This document shows, in pieces, positions 25,159-33,333 of a stretch of 64,000 bases of DNA. The position numbers and the translations under genes were made by a program. A model generated the notes under the pieces. The model did no database searches and was not told where the DNA came from. It was given only the letters and a program-made list of their open reading frames with translations. Origin of the DNA: Flavobacteriaceae bacterium EG-1 (lineage in GTDB: Bacteria > Bacteroidota > Bacteroidia > Flavobacteriales > Flavobacteriaceae); NCBI RefSeq assembly GCF_009649685.1, contig NZ_WJPK01000002.1, positions 970,202 through 1,034,201 on the forward strand. Reading direction: 5' to 3'. Position 1 is the stretch's first letter. Each line of letters starts with the position of its first letter.

Positions 25159-27015
25159 ATGAAACCCAAAATCATCTTTTGGTTTTTGTTTGTTTGCGTC
25201 ATATCTCCCCCGCTCTGTGCCCAGCAAAATCAAAAACAGGATAGTCTCCTAAAAAAATACAATCAACAGGAAGAAAGTATCGAGAAGGTAAAAACCATTC
25301 AAGAGCTATTCTACTCAGAAATGTATAGCACTCCAGAAAAAGCTAGGGCGTACGCCCAGGAGGGAATTGAAATGTCAAAACGTATCAAATACGAATCTGG
25401 TGAAGGGGTTGGCTATTATCACCTAGGCTCCTTTTATCAAGTATTAATTCAAATGGATTCGGCTAGATATTTTTACAAAAAATCGGCGGCTTTCTGGGAA
25501 GACGCAGGGGACACTGAAAGATTGGCATCTACAATCTCTTCCTTGGGTACCTTAGAAAAACTCGATGGAAATTATGACAAGGCGCAAGAAATGTATGACC
25601 AGGCCATTACTATGTATAAGGAGGCAGGGAATATTTCCCATATGGCCAATGCCATCGCTTCAAAAGCATCTGTTCATTCAGAAATGGGAAATTATCGACT
25701 CGCACTAATACAGGCCCTAGAATCTTTGAGACTTCGAGATAGTTTGAACACCAAACCCTGGAGGAAAGCCGACGTGTTAAGGCAAGTTGGTCAAATAGAG
25801 AACCAATTGAAGAACTATAAAAGTGCTATTCATCATTTCGAATCGGCAGCAACAATCTATAGTTCTATAAATGATAATGTTTATTTGGGACATGCTTATT
25901 CTGATTTGGGCACTTCTTATTTTGAACTAAGTGATTTTGACAATGCGATCTTGAACTATGAAAATAGTTTGGGAATAGCCGATTCTTTAGATATACCCGA
26001 TATGAGGCAAAATGCACTGTCAAACTTAGGAATGGTTTATTCTAAAATGGGCCAATATGACAAGGGTATATCCTATTTGGAAAAGGCACTCTCAAAAGAA
26101 AGGAAAAGGAATAGTTTAGCAAATCATATTAGCAATCTCATCGAATTGGGGCATGCTTGGAACAGAAAGGGAAATCCTGACAAAGGAATCGGTTATTTAA
26201 ACAAGGCCATTTACTATGCCGATTCTATAAAAGCTAGTGGTAAATCACTCTTGGCGTATGGCCATCGTGCGAGGGCCCATGAGATTTTACAAGATTTTCA
26301 AAATAGCACCAAGGACTTAAAAAAATATCAACAGATAAACGATTCAATTTACAACACAACTAAATCACAACAAATAGAAGAATTACGTACCATTTACGAC
26401 ACCGAAAAAAAAGAGCAACAAATCGCTTTGCAAGAAAAAGAAATCACGGTTTTGGAACAAAAGGCCGAAATCAGTAACCTGCAAAAGTTAATTATGGGCA
26501 TTGGTCTTTTACTTTCGCTAATTGGCTTTTATGCCATTCGCCAAAAAATGAAACGAAATCGATTGGAACGTGAAAAAGTAGAAATCGAACTCGAATTCAA
26601 AAAGAAAGAATTGACGACTCACGCCCTAAACCTCGCCCGTAAAAATGAGACTTTAGAAAATCTGAAACTCAAAGCTCAAGAACTAAAAGAAAAGGAAAAT
26701 ACAGGAACAGGATACAATCAATTAATTCGCTCCATCAACTTTGATTTACAGGATGATAATAATTGGGAGAATTTTTCGCGTTATTTCGAAGAAGTACACA
26801 AAGACTTTAATAGCAATGTCAAAACTAAATACCCCGAGGTTACCTCAAATGAATTGCGATTATTGGCACTTTTAAAGATGAATTTATCTTCCAAAGAAAT
26901 TGCCAACATCCTTAATATTTCCGCCGAAGGGATAAAAAAAGCACGTTATCGGCTACGCAAAAAACTAGATTTGTCTACCGAAGATTCTCTGCAAGATTTA
27001 GTTTTATCCCTTTAA
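25159..27015 (+). CDS. membrane-anchored TPR-LuxR-type regulator (module 2)
   Basis: A 618-residue protein from the ATG at 25159, chosen because MKPKIIFWFLFVCVISPPLCAQ is a signal peptide; a longer frame from 25102 would bury it. TPR repeats cover about residues 35-400. The transmembrane segment is LIMGIGLLLSLIGFYAI and a coiled coil follows. The C-terminal helix-turn-helix (MNLSSKEIANILNISAEGIK) is near identical to that of the module 1 regulator, while the last residues differ. TTTTTTG near 25115 and TATCTTTA near 25133 could be its promoter. It lies 239 bases before cytolysin-like gene 2. It is inferred to be the cognate regulator of that gene. Confidence 0.8.
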   Translation: MKPKIIFWFLFVCVISPPLCAQQNQKQDSLLKKYNQQEESIEKVKTIQELFYSEMYSTPEKARAYAQEGIEMSKRIKYESGEGVGYYHLGSFYQVLIQMDSARYFYKKSAAFWEDAGDTERLASTISSLGTLEKLDGNYDKAQEMYDQAITMYKEAGNISHMANAIASKASVHSEMGNYRLALIQALESLRLRDSLNTKPWRKADVLRQVGQIENQLKNYKSAIHHFESAATIYSSINDNVYLGHAYSDLGTSYFELSDFDNAILNYENSLGIADSLDIPDMRQNALSNLGMVYSKMGQYDKGISYLEKALSKERKRNSLANHISNLIELGHAWNRKGNPDKGIGYLNKAIYYADSIKASGKSLLAYGHRARAHEILQDFQNSTKDLKKYQQINDSIYNTTKSQQIEELRTIYDTEKKEQQIALQEKEITVLEQKAEISNLQKLIMGIGLLLSLIGFYAIRQKMKRNRLEREKVEIELEFKKKELTTHALNLARKNETLENLKLKAQELKEKENTGTGYNQLIRSINFDLQDDNNWENFSRYFEEVHKDFNSNVKTKYPEVTSNELRLLALLKMNLSSKEIANILNISAEGIKKARYRLRKKLDLSTEDSLQDLVLSL

Positions 27016-27034
27016 AATAAGGGTCTAAAAAGCC

Positions 27035-27096
27035 TGTCCACCTTTTGTCCTTAAACTATTTTAGGGGTGTCCACCTCTTGTCCACCCTCTTTTTTT
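27035..27096 (+). promoter_or_regulatory. four phased half-sites TGTCCACC upstream of cytolysin-like gene 2
   Basis: TGTCCACC occurs at 27035, a degenerate TGTCCTTA at 27046, then TGTCCACC at 27068 and 27079. The start spacings are 11, 22 and 11 bases, the same layout as in module 1 but with a changed half-site (CC-A-CC instead of C-A-CCC). The last site starts 39 bases before the -7 element in both modules. A run of seven T (27090-27096) sits at about -33. Confidence 0.62.
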
Positions 27097-27117
27097 CACT
27101 TCCCGTAATCATCGGCC

Positions 27118-27254
27118 TAGGTTTGCTCTGTCATTGGAAATCAATAACGAACCATGACAATCGTTTTGTGGTCTTACTCGATGAGGTACTGCAGTCTAAA
27201 ATCGGGCAAGTCACACAAAACTACATTCAAGTTTAACCACAAAACAAAACGATT
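27118..27254 (+). promoter_or_regulatory. promoter and structured 5' leader of cytolysin-like gene 2
   Basis: TAGGTTTG (27118-27125) is the -7 element. TGTCAT (27129-27134) pairs with ATGACA (27154-27159). CTCGAT (27177-27182) pairs with ATCGGG (27201-27206) with one U-G pair, around a loop with TACTGCAG. CGTTTTGTGGT (27162-27172) can pair with CACAAAAC (27214-27221) or ACCACAAAAC (27236-27245). Distances from that strand to both partners (52 and 74 bases) and to the ATG (93 bases) are the same as in module 1. Confidence 0.65.
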
Positions 27255-29240
27255 ATGAAAACGCAAAACAAGTATTCCAGACATTTAATGGTACTATCGC
27301 TCATTGTCTTGATATGGGCCTGTAGTAAAGATGACAATGGAGTAACAACAGAACCTCCAATAACACCAGTGGGTACGGTAGCAGAAGTAGTTGCAAGTGG
27401 CGATGCATTTGATAGTTTTCCACCAAATATCACCGAAACGGATGTAGCGGGCACAGAAAATGAAGGAACCGATGATTTTGACCGTATGGTAGAAGGCGAA
27501 ACAGTAGAGCAAAGATGGGTCTGTACCGAAAAGGAAGTTGATATCACAGGTGGTACCCATAGGTTTCCTCTATACAACACGAATGCTTCGGTTATTTGGC
27601 CCGGAAATCTATTACAAGGCAAAACCCTTGATAATGCTACACCTTCCGATATAGTAGTGAAAAGAGCCGGAGGTACAATAACCTATAACCTCGTCACGGG
27701 AAACCCTGTAGCAACAGATAGCGTAGATGTTATAGATCAGGGAACGGTACAACAAGCCATGAATAATATTATATCACAAAACGGAGAAATTACTCCAGCA
27801 AATTTCACACTCGATGTTGTTGCTGTCAACTCGAGCGAAGAACTCGCCGTAGAGATGGGTTTGAAAGCTTCAACACTTAATACTAAGGTGAGTAGTGATT
27901 TTTCTTTGAATACAAGTGAAGAAACAAGTAGCGTTTTGGTTAAACTTACACAGCAGTACTATACCATGAGCTACGTAAAACCGACAAGTCTTGATGAAGT
28001 ATTCGACCCAAACGTTACTCCCGAGCAATTGGCAACCTTCATTCAACCTGACAATCCTGCTACATTTATATCATCGGTAACATATGGTCGAATCTTCTAT
28101 ATGCTCTATGAATCTTCTGCATCAGCTCAAGATATGGAAGCTGCCTTAAAAGGCTCATATAATGCTGTAGCCGGTAAGGTAAGCGGTAGTGTAGATATTC
28201 AATCATTGAAAGAATACAATAATTTGACGGTGAAGGTCATTGCTTACGGAGGAGATTCTGAAGGTACATTGAATGCTGTTGGAACCATATTTGGTGGTCC
28301 AAATACAGATTCTAATGAAACGGTGGATAATTTAGAAGATATTGTAAAACGACTTGCAGAATCCAGTGATATTGCTGGCGGACTACCAATTTCTTATGTG
28401 GTCAACAGTTTGGAAGACCCTAGCCAAGTGGTAAGTACTAATTTGGCCACACGGTATACGGTTAAAAATTGTGAATTGAAGGGACTTTTACCTCCTGGGC
28501 TATATTCTGATCTATTGGATCTTTTTGATGATGGTATAGGCGCTATGTTAAGTATTTCGGGCGGTAATAACGTCATAATTTTCAATAAGGCAGGTGATAA
28601 ATATGCCTGGTACAATACAGAATTACCCGCTGTTTACAAAAATGGGGATGATGACGTCATATTTGGTATTAATGACGCCAGTGCGCCTTTAGGAGATATG
28701 GATATAGATGAAGTTGGGGCAGCGGTAGACTTTTCACTCGATGTGGCTTACATTTTTAATGGTGACGGATCAAAGTGTCAAATAGCCATAATAGATCAAA
28801 GTAAAATTCCAGGTAATGCTGTTCCTATGGAATCTATTGCTAGTTACTCCACCAATGATGAAGATGGTACCAAAGTATTTTTGGTCAATAAAATATTTGG
28901 TGACTTAGGCACTTTTAGATTAGATAATGGTATAGGTGCCGCTGTAAATACAGCTTACCCTACCATGGCGTATTTCGAGAGAAATGGTACTGAATATCAA
29001 CGCTATAGAAGTCAATCTCCAAACGTCGGTTGGAATTCAACATTGTTTCCCTCGAATGGCTGGTTCTCGTCTACTGCTCCAATTACACCAGGGCTATTCG
29101 AGAAGGTAGGTGCAGCAACAAAATTTACTAGAGGAGGGGGCAGTGATCGCTATTTATTCGTAAATGAAACCGGTGATGAAATTATGGATTGGATTTCGGG
29201 TTCTAGTGATACCTTTGGCGGACCTTACGTAATTAATTAG
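27255..29240 (+). CDS. cholesterol-dependent-cytolysin-like pore-forming lipoprotein (module 2)
   Basis: A 661-residue paralogue of the 23119 product. The lipobox cysteine is Cys23 (IWAC), followed by SKDDNG, which resembles a surface-lipoprotein export signal. The CDC core (about residues 108-405) shows NASVIWPGNLLQGKTL, LTQQYYTMSYVKP, VTYGRIFYMLYESSAS and IAYGGD (hinge glycines 332-333). C90 and C406 correspond to the cysteine pair of the first protein. Domain 4 and its undecapeptide are absent. The C-terminal part has four repeats starting DDGIGA, DEVGAA, DNGIGAA and EKVGAA, with an insert between the second and third. The first 16 coding bases are identical to those of gene 1, after which they diverge. 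It may act with gene 1 as a two-part pore. Confidence 0.8.
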   Translation: MKTQNKYSRHLMVLSLIVLIWACSKDDNGVTTEPPITPVGTVAEVVASGDAFDSFPPNITETDVAGTENEGTDDFDRMVEGETVEQRWVCTEKEVDITGGTHRFPLYNTNASVIWPGNLLQGKTLDNATPSDIVVKRAGGTITYNLVTGNPVATDSVDVIDQGTVQQAMNNIISQNGEITPANFTLDVVAVNSSEELAVEMGLKASTLNTKVSSDFSLNTSEETSSVLVKLTQQYYTMSYVKPTSLDEVFDPNVTPEQLATFIQPDNPATFISSVTYGRIFYMLYESSASAQDMEAALKGSYNAVAGKVSGSVDIQSLKEYNNLTVKVIAYGGDSEGTLNAVGTIFGGPNTDSNETVDNLEDIVKRLAESSDIAGGLPISYVVNSLEDPSQVVSTNLATRYTVKNCELKGLLPPGLYSDLLDLFDDGIGAMLSISGGNNVIIFNKAGDKYAWYNTELPAVYKNGDDDVIFGINDASAPLGDMDIDEVGAAVDFSLDVAYIFNGDGSKCQIAIIDQSKIPGNAVPMESIASYSTNDEDGTKVFLVNKIFGDLGTFRLDNGIGAAVNTAYPTMAYFERNGTEYQRYRSQSPNVGWNSTLFPSNGWFSSTAPITPGLFEKVGAATKFTRGGGSDRYLFVNETGDEIMDWISGSSDTFGGPYVIN

Positions 29241-29248
29241 AGTTACTT

Positions 29249-29275
29249 AAATAGGCCTTCGGGCCTGTTTTTTTA
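29249..29275 (+). terminator. terminator, AGGCC-TTCG-GGCCT type, copy 3
   Basis: A stem AAATAGGCC/GGCCTGTTT with one T-G pair, a TTCG loop and a run of seven T, 8 bases after cytolysin-like gene 2. It is the third member of the series that bounds the two modules. Confidence 0.85.
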
Positions 29276-30006
29276 TTGTTAATTGTAATTCTTAGAAGGT
29301 GAAGACTGGAAGTTCCCTGAGTCGAATTTTAGCAGTTTTTTGAAACGACTGTTTAAAAGTATAAGTTCAAAAGACAGAAAAATATTTCTTTATAAGTCCC
29401 ATTTGTGGCACTTTTGGTAGTTACTTCAATGGGCTTTTATGGGACTGTATTCAGTTTAGAAAGTTTTCCATCTAGGTTCTAAAAGAATTCAATTAAAGCT
29501 TTTTGTTTTCTAATACATTTCATCAATTAAACGCGACTTTAAAAAAAGTAAAAAGATACTTATGTATATCAATTTAAAACAATGAAATATACTGTAACAA
29601 ATTTAAAAACAGTATTTTAACATTGATTTGTCATATAAAATTTGGTCTACTTTAGAACAAAAGATAAAATGAATTTTCTTCCATCAAATTTTGAAATTTC
29701 ATATGGAAATCGAATGATTCTTGGTTTAATATGGAATACGAGCAAGGCAATCGGATACAATTCAGAAATTGCTTTTTTTGATGATTTTCGAGTATTAAAT
29801 ATAAGTCTAACTTTAGCCGTTCTCAGCCCCCTAAAACTACTTCAAGTTAGGAATAATAATACATAGTTTTTTTAGGTGTACTCTTTTTAAATGCTTATAA
29901 TATTGATTGAGAAAGAGCGTATGTCTAGTAAAACAGATTCACTCTTTGTAGTATATTATTTTTGAACGCTTTTTTACACTACACGCAAATACCAATCTAT
30001 TAAAAA
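29276..30006. other. 731-base AT-rich gap without a supported gene
   Basis: Apart from a 66-codon frame at 29669-29866 with no recognisable family, I see no gene, no strong hairpin and no repeat here. It lies between the module 2 terminator and the convergent VOC gene, and may be degraded sequence. Confidence 0.5.
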
Positions 30007-30558
30007 TTAATCCCAGCCAGATAGGCCAATAATTTCACCATTTGGTCCAACGAAAAAAGTGTATTTGTCACGAGCATAGTTTTCATTTTCTAATTCGTAA
30101 CCTTCTTCTTTTAGTTTATCACCAATTGGAACAATGTCATTTACTTTTAACATAAAATGATTGTGGTTAGTGTTGCCAATTGGGCCAATAGTATCTATAA
30201 ATTCAGGTGCTGTAAGTGAAAGCCCAATGGTTAAGTCATCGGCCTTTAGTTTCATTACCAACATACCTTCAAGCCCGGGTCCATGTAGCACTTCGGCATC
30301 TGCCATTTTAAAACCCAGTATTTCACGATACAGTTTTAAAGTTTTTTCAAGTTCTAATACATGTACACTAATATATTTTAAACCTGTAACTCTGGCTTCT
30401 GTATTACCATTGTTCTTTTCATTAGAAGATGATTTTGTGGTTTGGCCCATGCCAGAATTGGTGCCTGCTAGTACAAAAGCTAGCAGCAAGCAAAATTTTA
30501 AAAATGGAGATAGTGAATTGTTTTTTTTTGAAGTGCGGTTGTTGGTTTTAACTGTCAT
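30007..30558 (-). CDS. exported VOC/glyoxalase-family protein
   Basis: A 183-residue protein with an N-terminal signal (hydrophobic LKFCLLLAFVLAG) and a low-complexity linker. One vicinal-oxygen-chelate domain follows from about residue 60 (LKYISVHVLELEKTLKLYRE), with the ends NHFMLKVND and FVGPNGEIIGL. VOC proteins are glyoxalases, dioxygenases or binding proteins that use a metal held by His/Glu. Export to the periplasm is unusual for glyoxalase I and points to another role. It is divergent from the DUF1080-GH16 operon and shares its upstream region with repeated AACTGAACA sites, so it may belong to the agar/porphyran regulon. Confidence 0.75.
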   Translation of the reverse strand: MTVKTNNRTSKKNNSLSPFLKFCLLLAFVLAGTNSGMGQTTKSSSNEKNNGNTEARVTGLKYISVHVLELEKTLKLYREILGFKMADAEVLHGPGLEGMLVMKLKADDLTIGLSLTAPEFIDTIGPIGNTNHNHFMLKVNDIVPIGDKLKEEGYELENENYARDKYTFFVGPNGEIIGLSGWD

Positions 30559-30620
30559 AAGAAATATCGTTTTTATAAAACTATGATATTATATGATAAT
30601 CTTAAATGCCATATCACTTA

Positions 30621-30740
30621 ACAAAAACTGAACAATTTAAATTTTTAGTACAAATTGCCCTTACCATTTTATAAGGTGCTTCAATAAAAACTGAACATTC
30701 AATTTTTAGTCAGTAATTCATAAGTTCTAGTACAAATTTC
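30621..30740. repeat. duplicated upstream segment with AACTGAACA sites
   Basis: AACTGAACA occurs at 30626-30634 and 30689-30697, 63 bases apart. In each case A-rich sequence precedes and ATTTTTAGT follows, with TAGTACAAATT further on. The same core is found at 34800 and, inverted, at 34888, upstream of the TPR-LuxR gene and GH117. These are candidate operator sites in the 303-base gap between the VOC and DUF1080 genes. Confidence 0.5.
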
Positions 30741-30861
30741 TTTGTAAAATTACAATGCTTGCCTATTCATATGTAGCTCTAAAATTTCGTTCTTAAAATG
30801 GAATGAGGCTTAAAATCCATAAACGTAGATGGATTGACGTAATTACTAATCTATAATCGAT

Positions 30862-31761
30862 ATGAAACATTTTACATTTTTATTACCGTTCGTACTTCTT
30901 GTTATATCCTGCGCTCAAGTAAAAAATGAGGAAGAAAAAAATCTTGATGAAGAATATCAATGGGAAGAATTAGTTGATAAGGACTTAACTAATTGGGATA
31001 ATTATTTGGGCTATCAGCACCAACCTGGTTACGATGGTTCTGTACCACTAGATGAAAATGGGAAAGAAGTAGCACCAATTGGTTTAAACAATAGCGACTA
31101 TACCGTTTTTTCAACTTTTCAAGAAGGGGAGGAAACCATCATTAAGAATACGGGAGAGTATTATGGTTGTCTTATAACCAAAAAGGAATTTAAAAATTAT
31201 CACTTTCAATTAAAGTACAAGTGGGGAGATAAGAAGTGGGCTTACCGAAAAGATTTGCTGAAAGACTCCGGAATATTGTATCACTCCGTAGGGCCAATGG
31301 CTGTTGAATATTGGCGGTCATGGATGCTTTCCCAAGAATTTCAGATTATGGAAGGGCATACCGGAGATTTTTGGAGTCAGGCCAATTCTGCAATGGATAT
31401 TAGAGCTTATAAACCAGAATCTGTTTTAGATCCATTGGCTCATGAGTCACAAGATTATTTGCCAATTGGCATGGGTAGTCCGTACAGAAATTATTGTTTG
31501 CGAAGCGGAAATTATGAAAAACCACATGATGAATGGAATACACTTGATTTGATTTGTTATGAGGGCAAAAGTCTTCATATTGTTAACGGGGAGGTAGTTA
31601 TGATATTGAAGGATTCAAGATATATTGATGAAGATGGTAAAGAAGTGCCACTGATTAAAGGTAAAATACAATTACAAAGTGAAGCTGCAGAGGTGTTTTT
31701 TAAAGACATCAAAATAAGACAAATTGATTCGCTTACACAGCAACAAAAAGCACTATTCTAA
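30862..31761 (+). CDS. DUF1080 (3-keto-disaccharide hydrolase-like) lipoprotein
   Basis: A 299-residue lipoprotein (VISC, Cys17) of the DUF1080 family, a concanavalin-like jelly-roll fold now linked to 3-keto-glycoside hydrolysis in some members. It carries EWNTLDLICYEGKSLHIVNG and a late stretch IQLQSEAAEVFFKDIKIR, typical of the family C-terminus. Between them a long region with ILYHSVGPMAVEYWRSWM and FQIMEGHTGDFW supplies the pocket. It is 28 bases upstream of the GH16 gene and presumably co-transcribed with it. Lipoprotein export puts it in the periplasm or on the surface. The activity on agar or porphyran fragments is inferred only from context. Confidence 0.8.
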   Translation: MKHFTFLLPFVLLVISCAQVKNEEEKNLDEEYQWEELVDKDLTNWDNYLGYQHQPGYDGSVPLDENGKEVAPIGLNNSDYTVFSTFQEGEETIIKNTGEYYGCLITKKEFKNYHFQLKYKWGDKKWAYRKDLLKDSGILYHSVGPMAVEYWRSWMLSQEFQIMEGHTGDFWSQANSAMDIRAYKPESVLDPLAHESQDYLPIGMGSPYRNYCLRSGNYEKPHDEWNTLDLICYEGKSLHIVNGEVVMILKDSRYIDEDGKEVPLIKGKIQLQSEAAEVFFKDIKIRQIDSLTQQQKALF

Positions 31762-31789
31762 ATAAATCAAATTATAAAGGTAGAATTAT

Positions 31790-32785
31790 ATGAAAACTAA
31801 GGTATTTCTGTTTTGGGGTATTATAAGTGCATTGATAGCATGTTCTTCGAATTCCGGTGATGATGAATTGGTTACTGTTCCTGAAAATCCGATACAAATA
31901 GATGACGAAGAAGAGGAGAATGACGATGAAATTGAGCCGTTTAAACTTTCAGAACTAGACCCTAGTTTACCTTCTTTTGTGTCGGTAGTTGATGATACTC
32001 CTGAGGGAATGCAATGGGTAAAGGTTGATGCCTTGTCTGATGAGTTTGAAGCTTGGGATGATGAAAAGTGGTTTAATTCTTTTTGGAATTATGGAAATAC
32101 CCCAGTGTCTATGCGAAGTGAAAATTCTAGCGTAGTAGATGGAAAACTAAATATACAGGCCACATTAGACGAGGGTAGTTCTAAATGGTTTCAAACGGCA
32201 AGAGTGCACTCCAAAACTAAAATAAGTTACCCTATGTATACGGAGTGTAGTATGAAAACCTCAAGTATATCAGCGTTCAATACGTTTTGGTTGAATAATG
32301 GCGATATTAATGATAGGGATGAGATTGATATTATTGAGAGCAATGCAAACCCAACCCCTGAGTGTAGTGATCAAACTACGAAGCCAAGTAACTATCCGTG
32401 GACTCCGTGGGACTTTCCGACCCAAATGAACTCTCAATATTTCATAGCTAAAAGCGGTGTTACAGAAAGACATGAAGATAATTTTGATACTAGAATGTTG
32501 TCAGAAGCAAATCCTAATAAGGGAAAAACTTGGGATGAAACCTACCATATTGTTGGAGCTTGGTGGAAAGATGCTAGAACTGTTCAATTTTATTTAAATG
32601 GTGAACCAGCTGGTGTCGTTACAACTAACCAAGATTTTACTAGAGAATTAGAGTTGATATTTGATTTATGGACCTCTGAAGAGTGTTATTTGGGAGGCCT
32701 ACCTCAAAAAGAAGAACTCAATGACAATTCTAGAAATACAATGCGGGTAGATTGGGTTCGTACTTGGAAATTAGAAGAGAATTAA
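31790..32785 (+). CDS. GH16 beta-agarase/porphyranase-like lipoprotein
   Basis: A 331-residue lipoprotein (signal ending LIACSS, Cys18) with an acidic linker to about residue 50. A GH16 jelly-roll catalytic domain over about residues 60-330 follows. The signature R-D-E-I-D-I-I-E at residues 176-183 gives nucleophile E178, D180 and acid/base E183, all present. SAFNTFWLNNGD just before it and the closing MRVDWVRTWKLEE are typical of beta-agarases and porphyranases. It follows the DUF1080 gene and is near a GH117 gene, which strongly suggests red-algal galactan as the substrate. Agarase and porphyranase cannot be separated by eye. Confidence 0.85.
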   Translation: MKTKVFLFWGIISALIACSSNSGDDELVTVPENPIQIDDEEEENDDEIEPFKLSELDPSLPSFVSVVDDTPEGMQWVKVDALSDEFEAWDDEKWFNSFWNYGNTPVSMRSENSSVVDGKLNIQATLDEGSSKWFQTARVHSKTKISYPMYTECSMKTSSISAFNTFWLNNGDINDRDEIDIIESNANPTPECSDQTTKPSNYPWTPWDFPTQMNSQYFIAKSGVTERHEDNFDTRMLSEANPNKGKTWDETYHIVGAWWKDARTVQFYLNGEPAGVVTTNQDFTRELELIFDLWTSEECYLGGLPQKEELNDNSRNTMRVDWVRTWKLEEN

Positions 32786-33272
32786 CAATAGTTGACCTAG
32801 TGGTCAATATGTTTGCAATTTGTAAACATTTTGTTTTCAGTTAGTTTAGTATGGAATTGGGGCTTGGTTAATACCGTGTCCCTTTCTTTTTTTAGCAAAA
32901 TTTTCAACCAAATTTTTTATTGTAGCCCTAATTGGTGTCTAAAATGAAAAATAGATGCTGTAAATACTCATCTAGGGTAATTATGATTTACATTTTTAAC
33001 TGTAGTATGGGTTATAGTTGTCAATTTAAATACTCTCTTTAGAAGAATATATCATTAAAATTAGTTGTGCTACGAGGTGTAATTGGTTAGTAAGTTCCGT
33101 TTATTTAGGGCTAATATTCTGTTTATAAGTATAATCATACTTGTCTACTTTCATGTAATTCTGTTGCAATTAGTATTAAAGACTTGGCCGCGATATTGAT
33201 TTAATCTTCTTTAAAATTGAATTGTCATGTATTAGTGAATAATGTTGTTTATATAATACTATTTTTATTAAA
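32786..33272. other. gap between convergent GH16 and GH117 genes
   Basis: About 490 bases of AT-rich sequence with no supported gene. The only clear structure is the hairpin at 33273-33305, listed separately. Confidence 0.5.
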
Positions 33273-33305
33273 AAGGACAGTAGCCATGTATAGCATACTG
33301 TCCTT
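33273..33305 (-). terminator. terminator of the GH117 gene
   Basis: A perfect 10-base-pair stem AAGGACAGTA/TACTGTCCTT. On the minus strand it is followed by a T-rich tract. It lies about 30 bases after the GH117 stop. Confidence 0.8.
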
Positions 33306-33333
33306 GCCTAATTAAACTCAACTCAACTAAAAA

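Noticed and set aside
29669-29866. A 65-codon plus-strand frame in the gap after cytolysin-like gene 2
   Set aside because: No recognisable domain, no clear ribosome-binding site, and isolated in AT-rich non-coding sequence.
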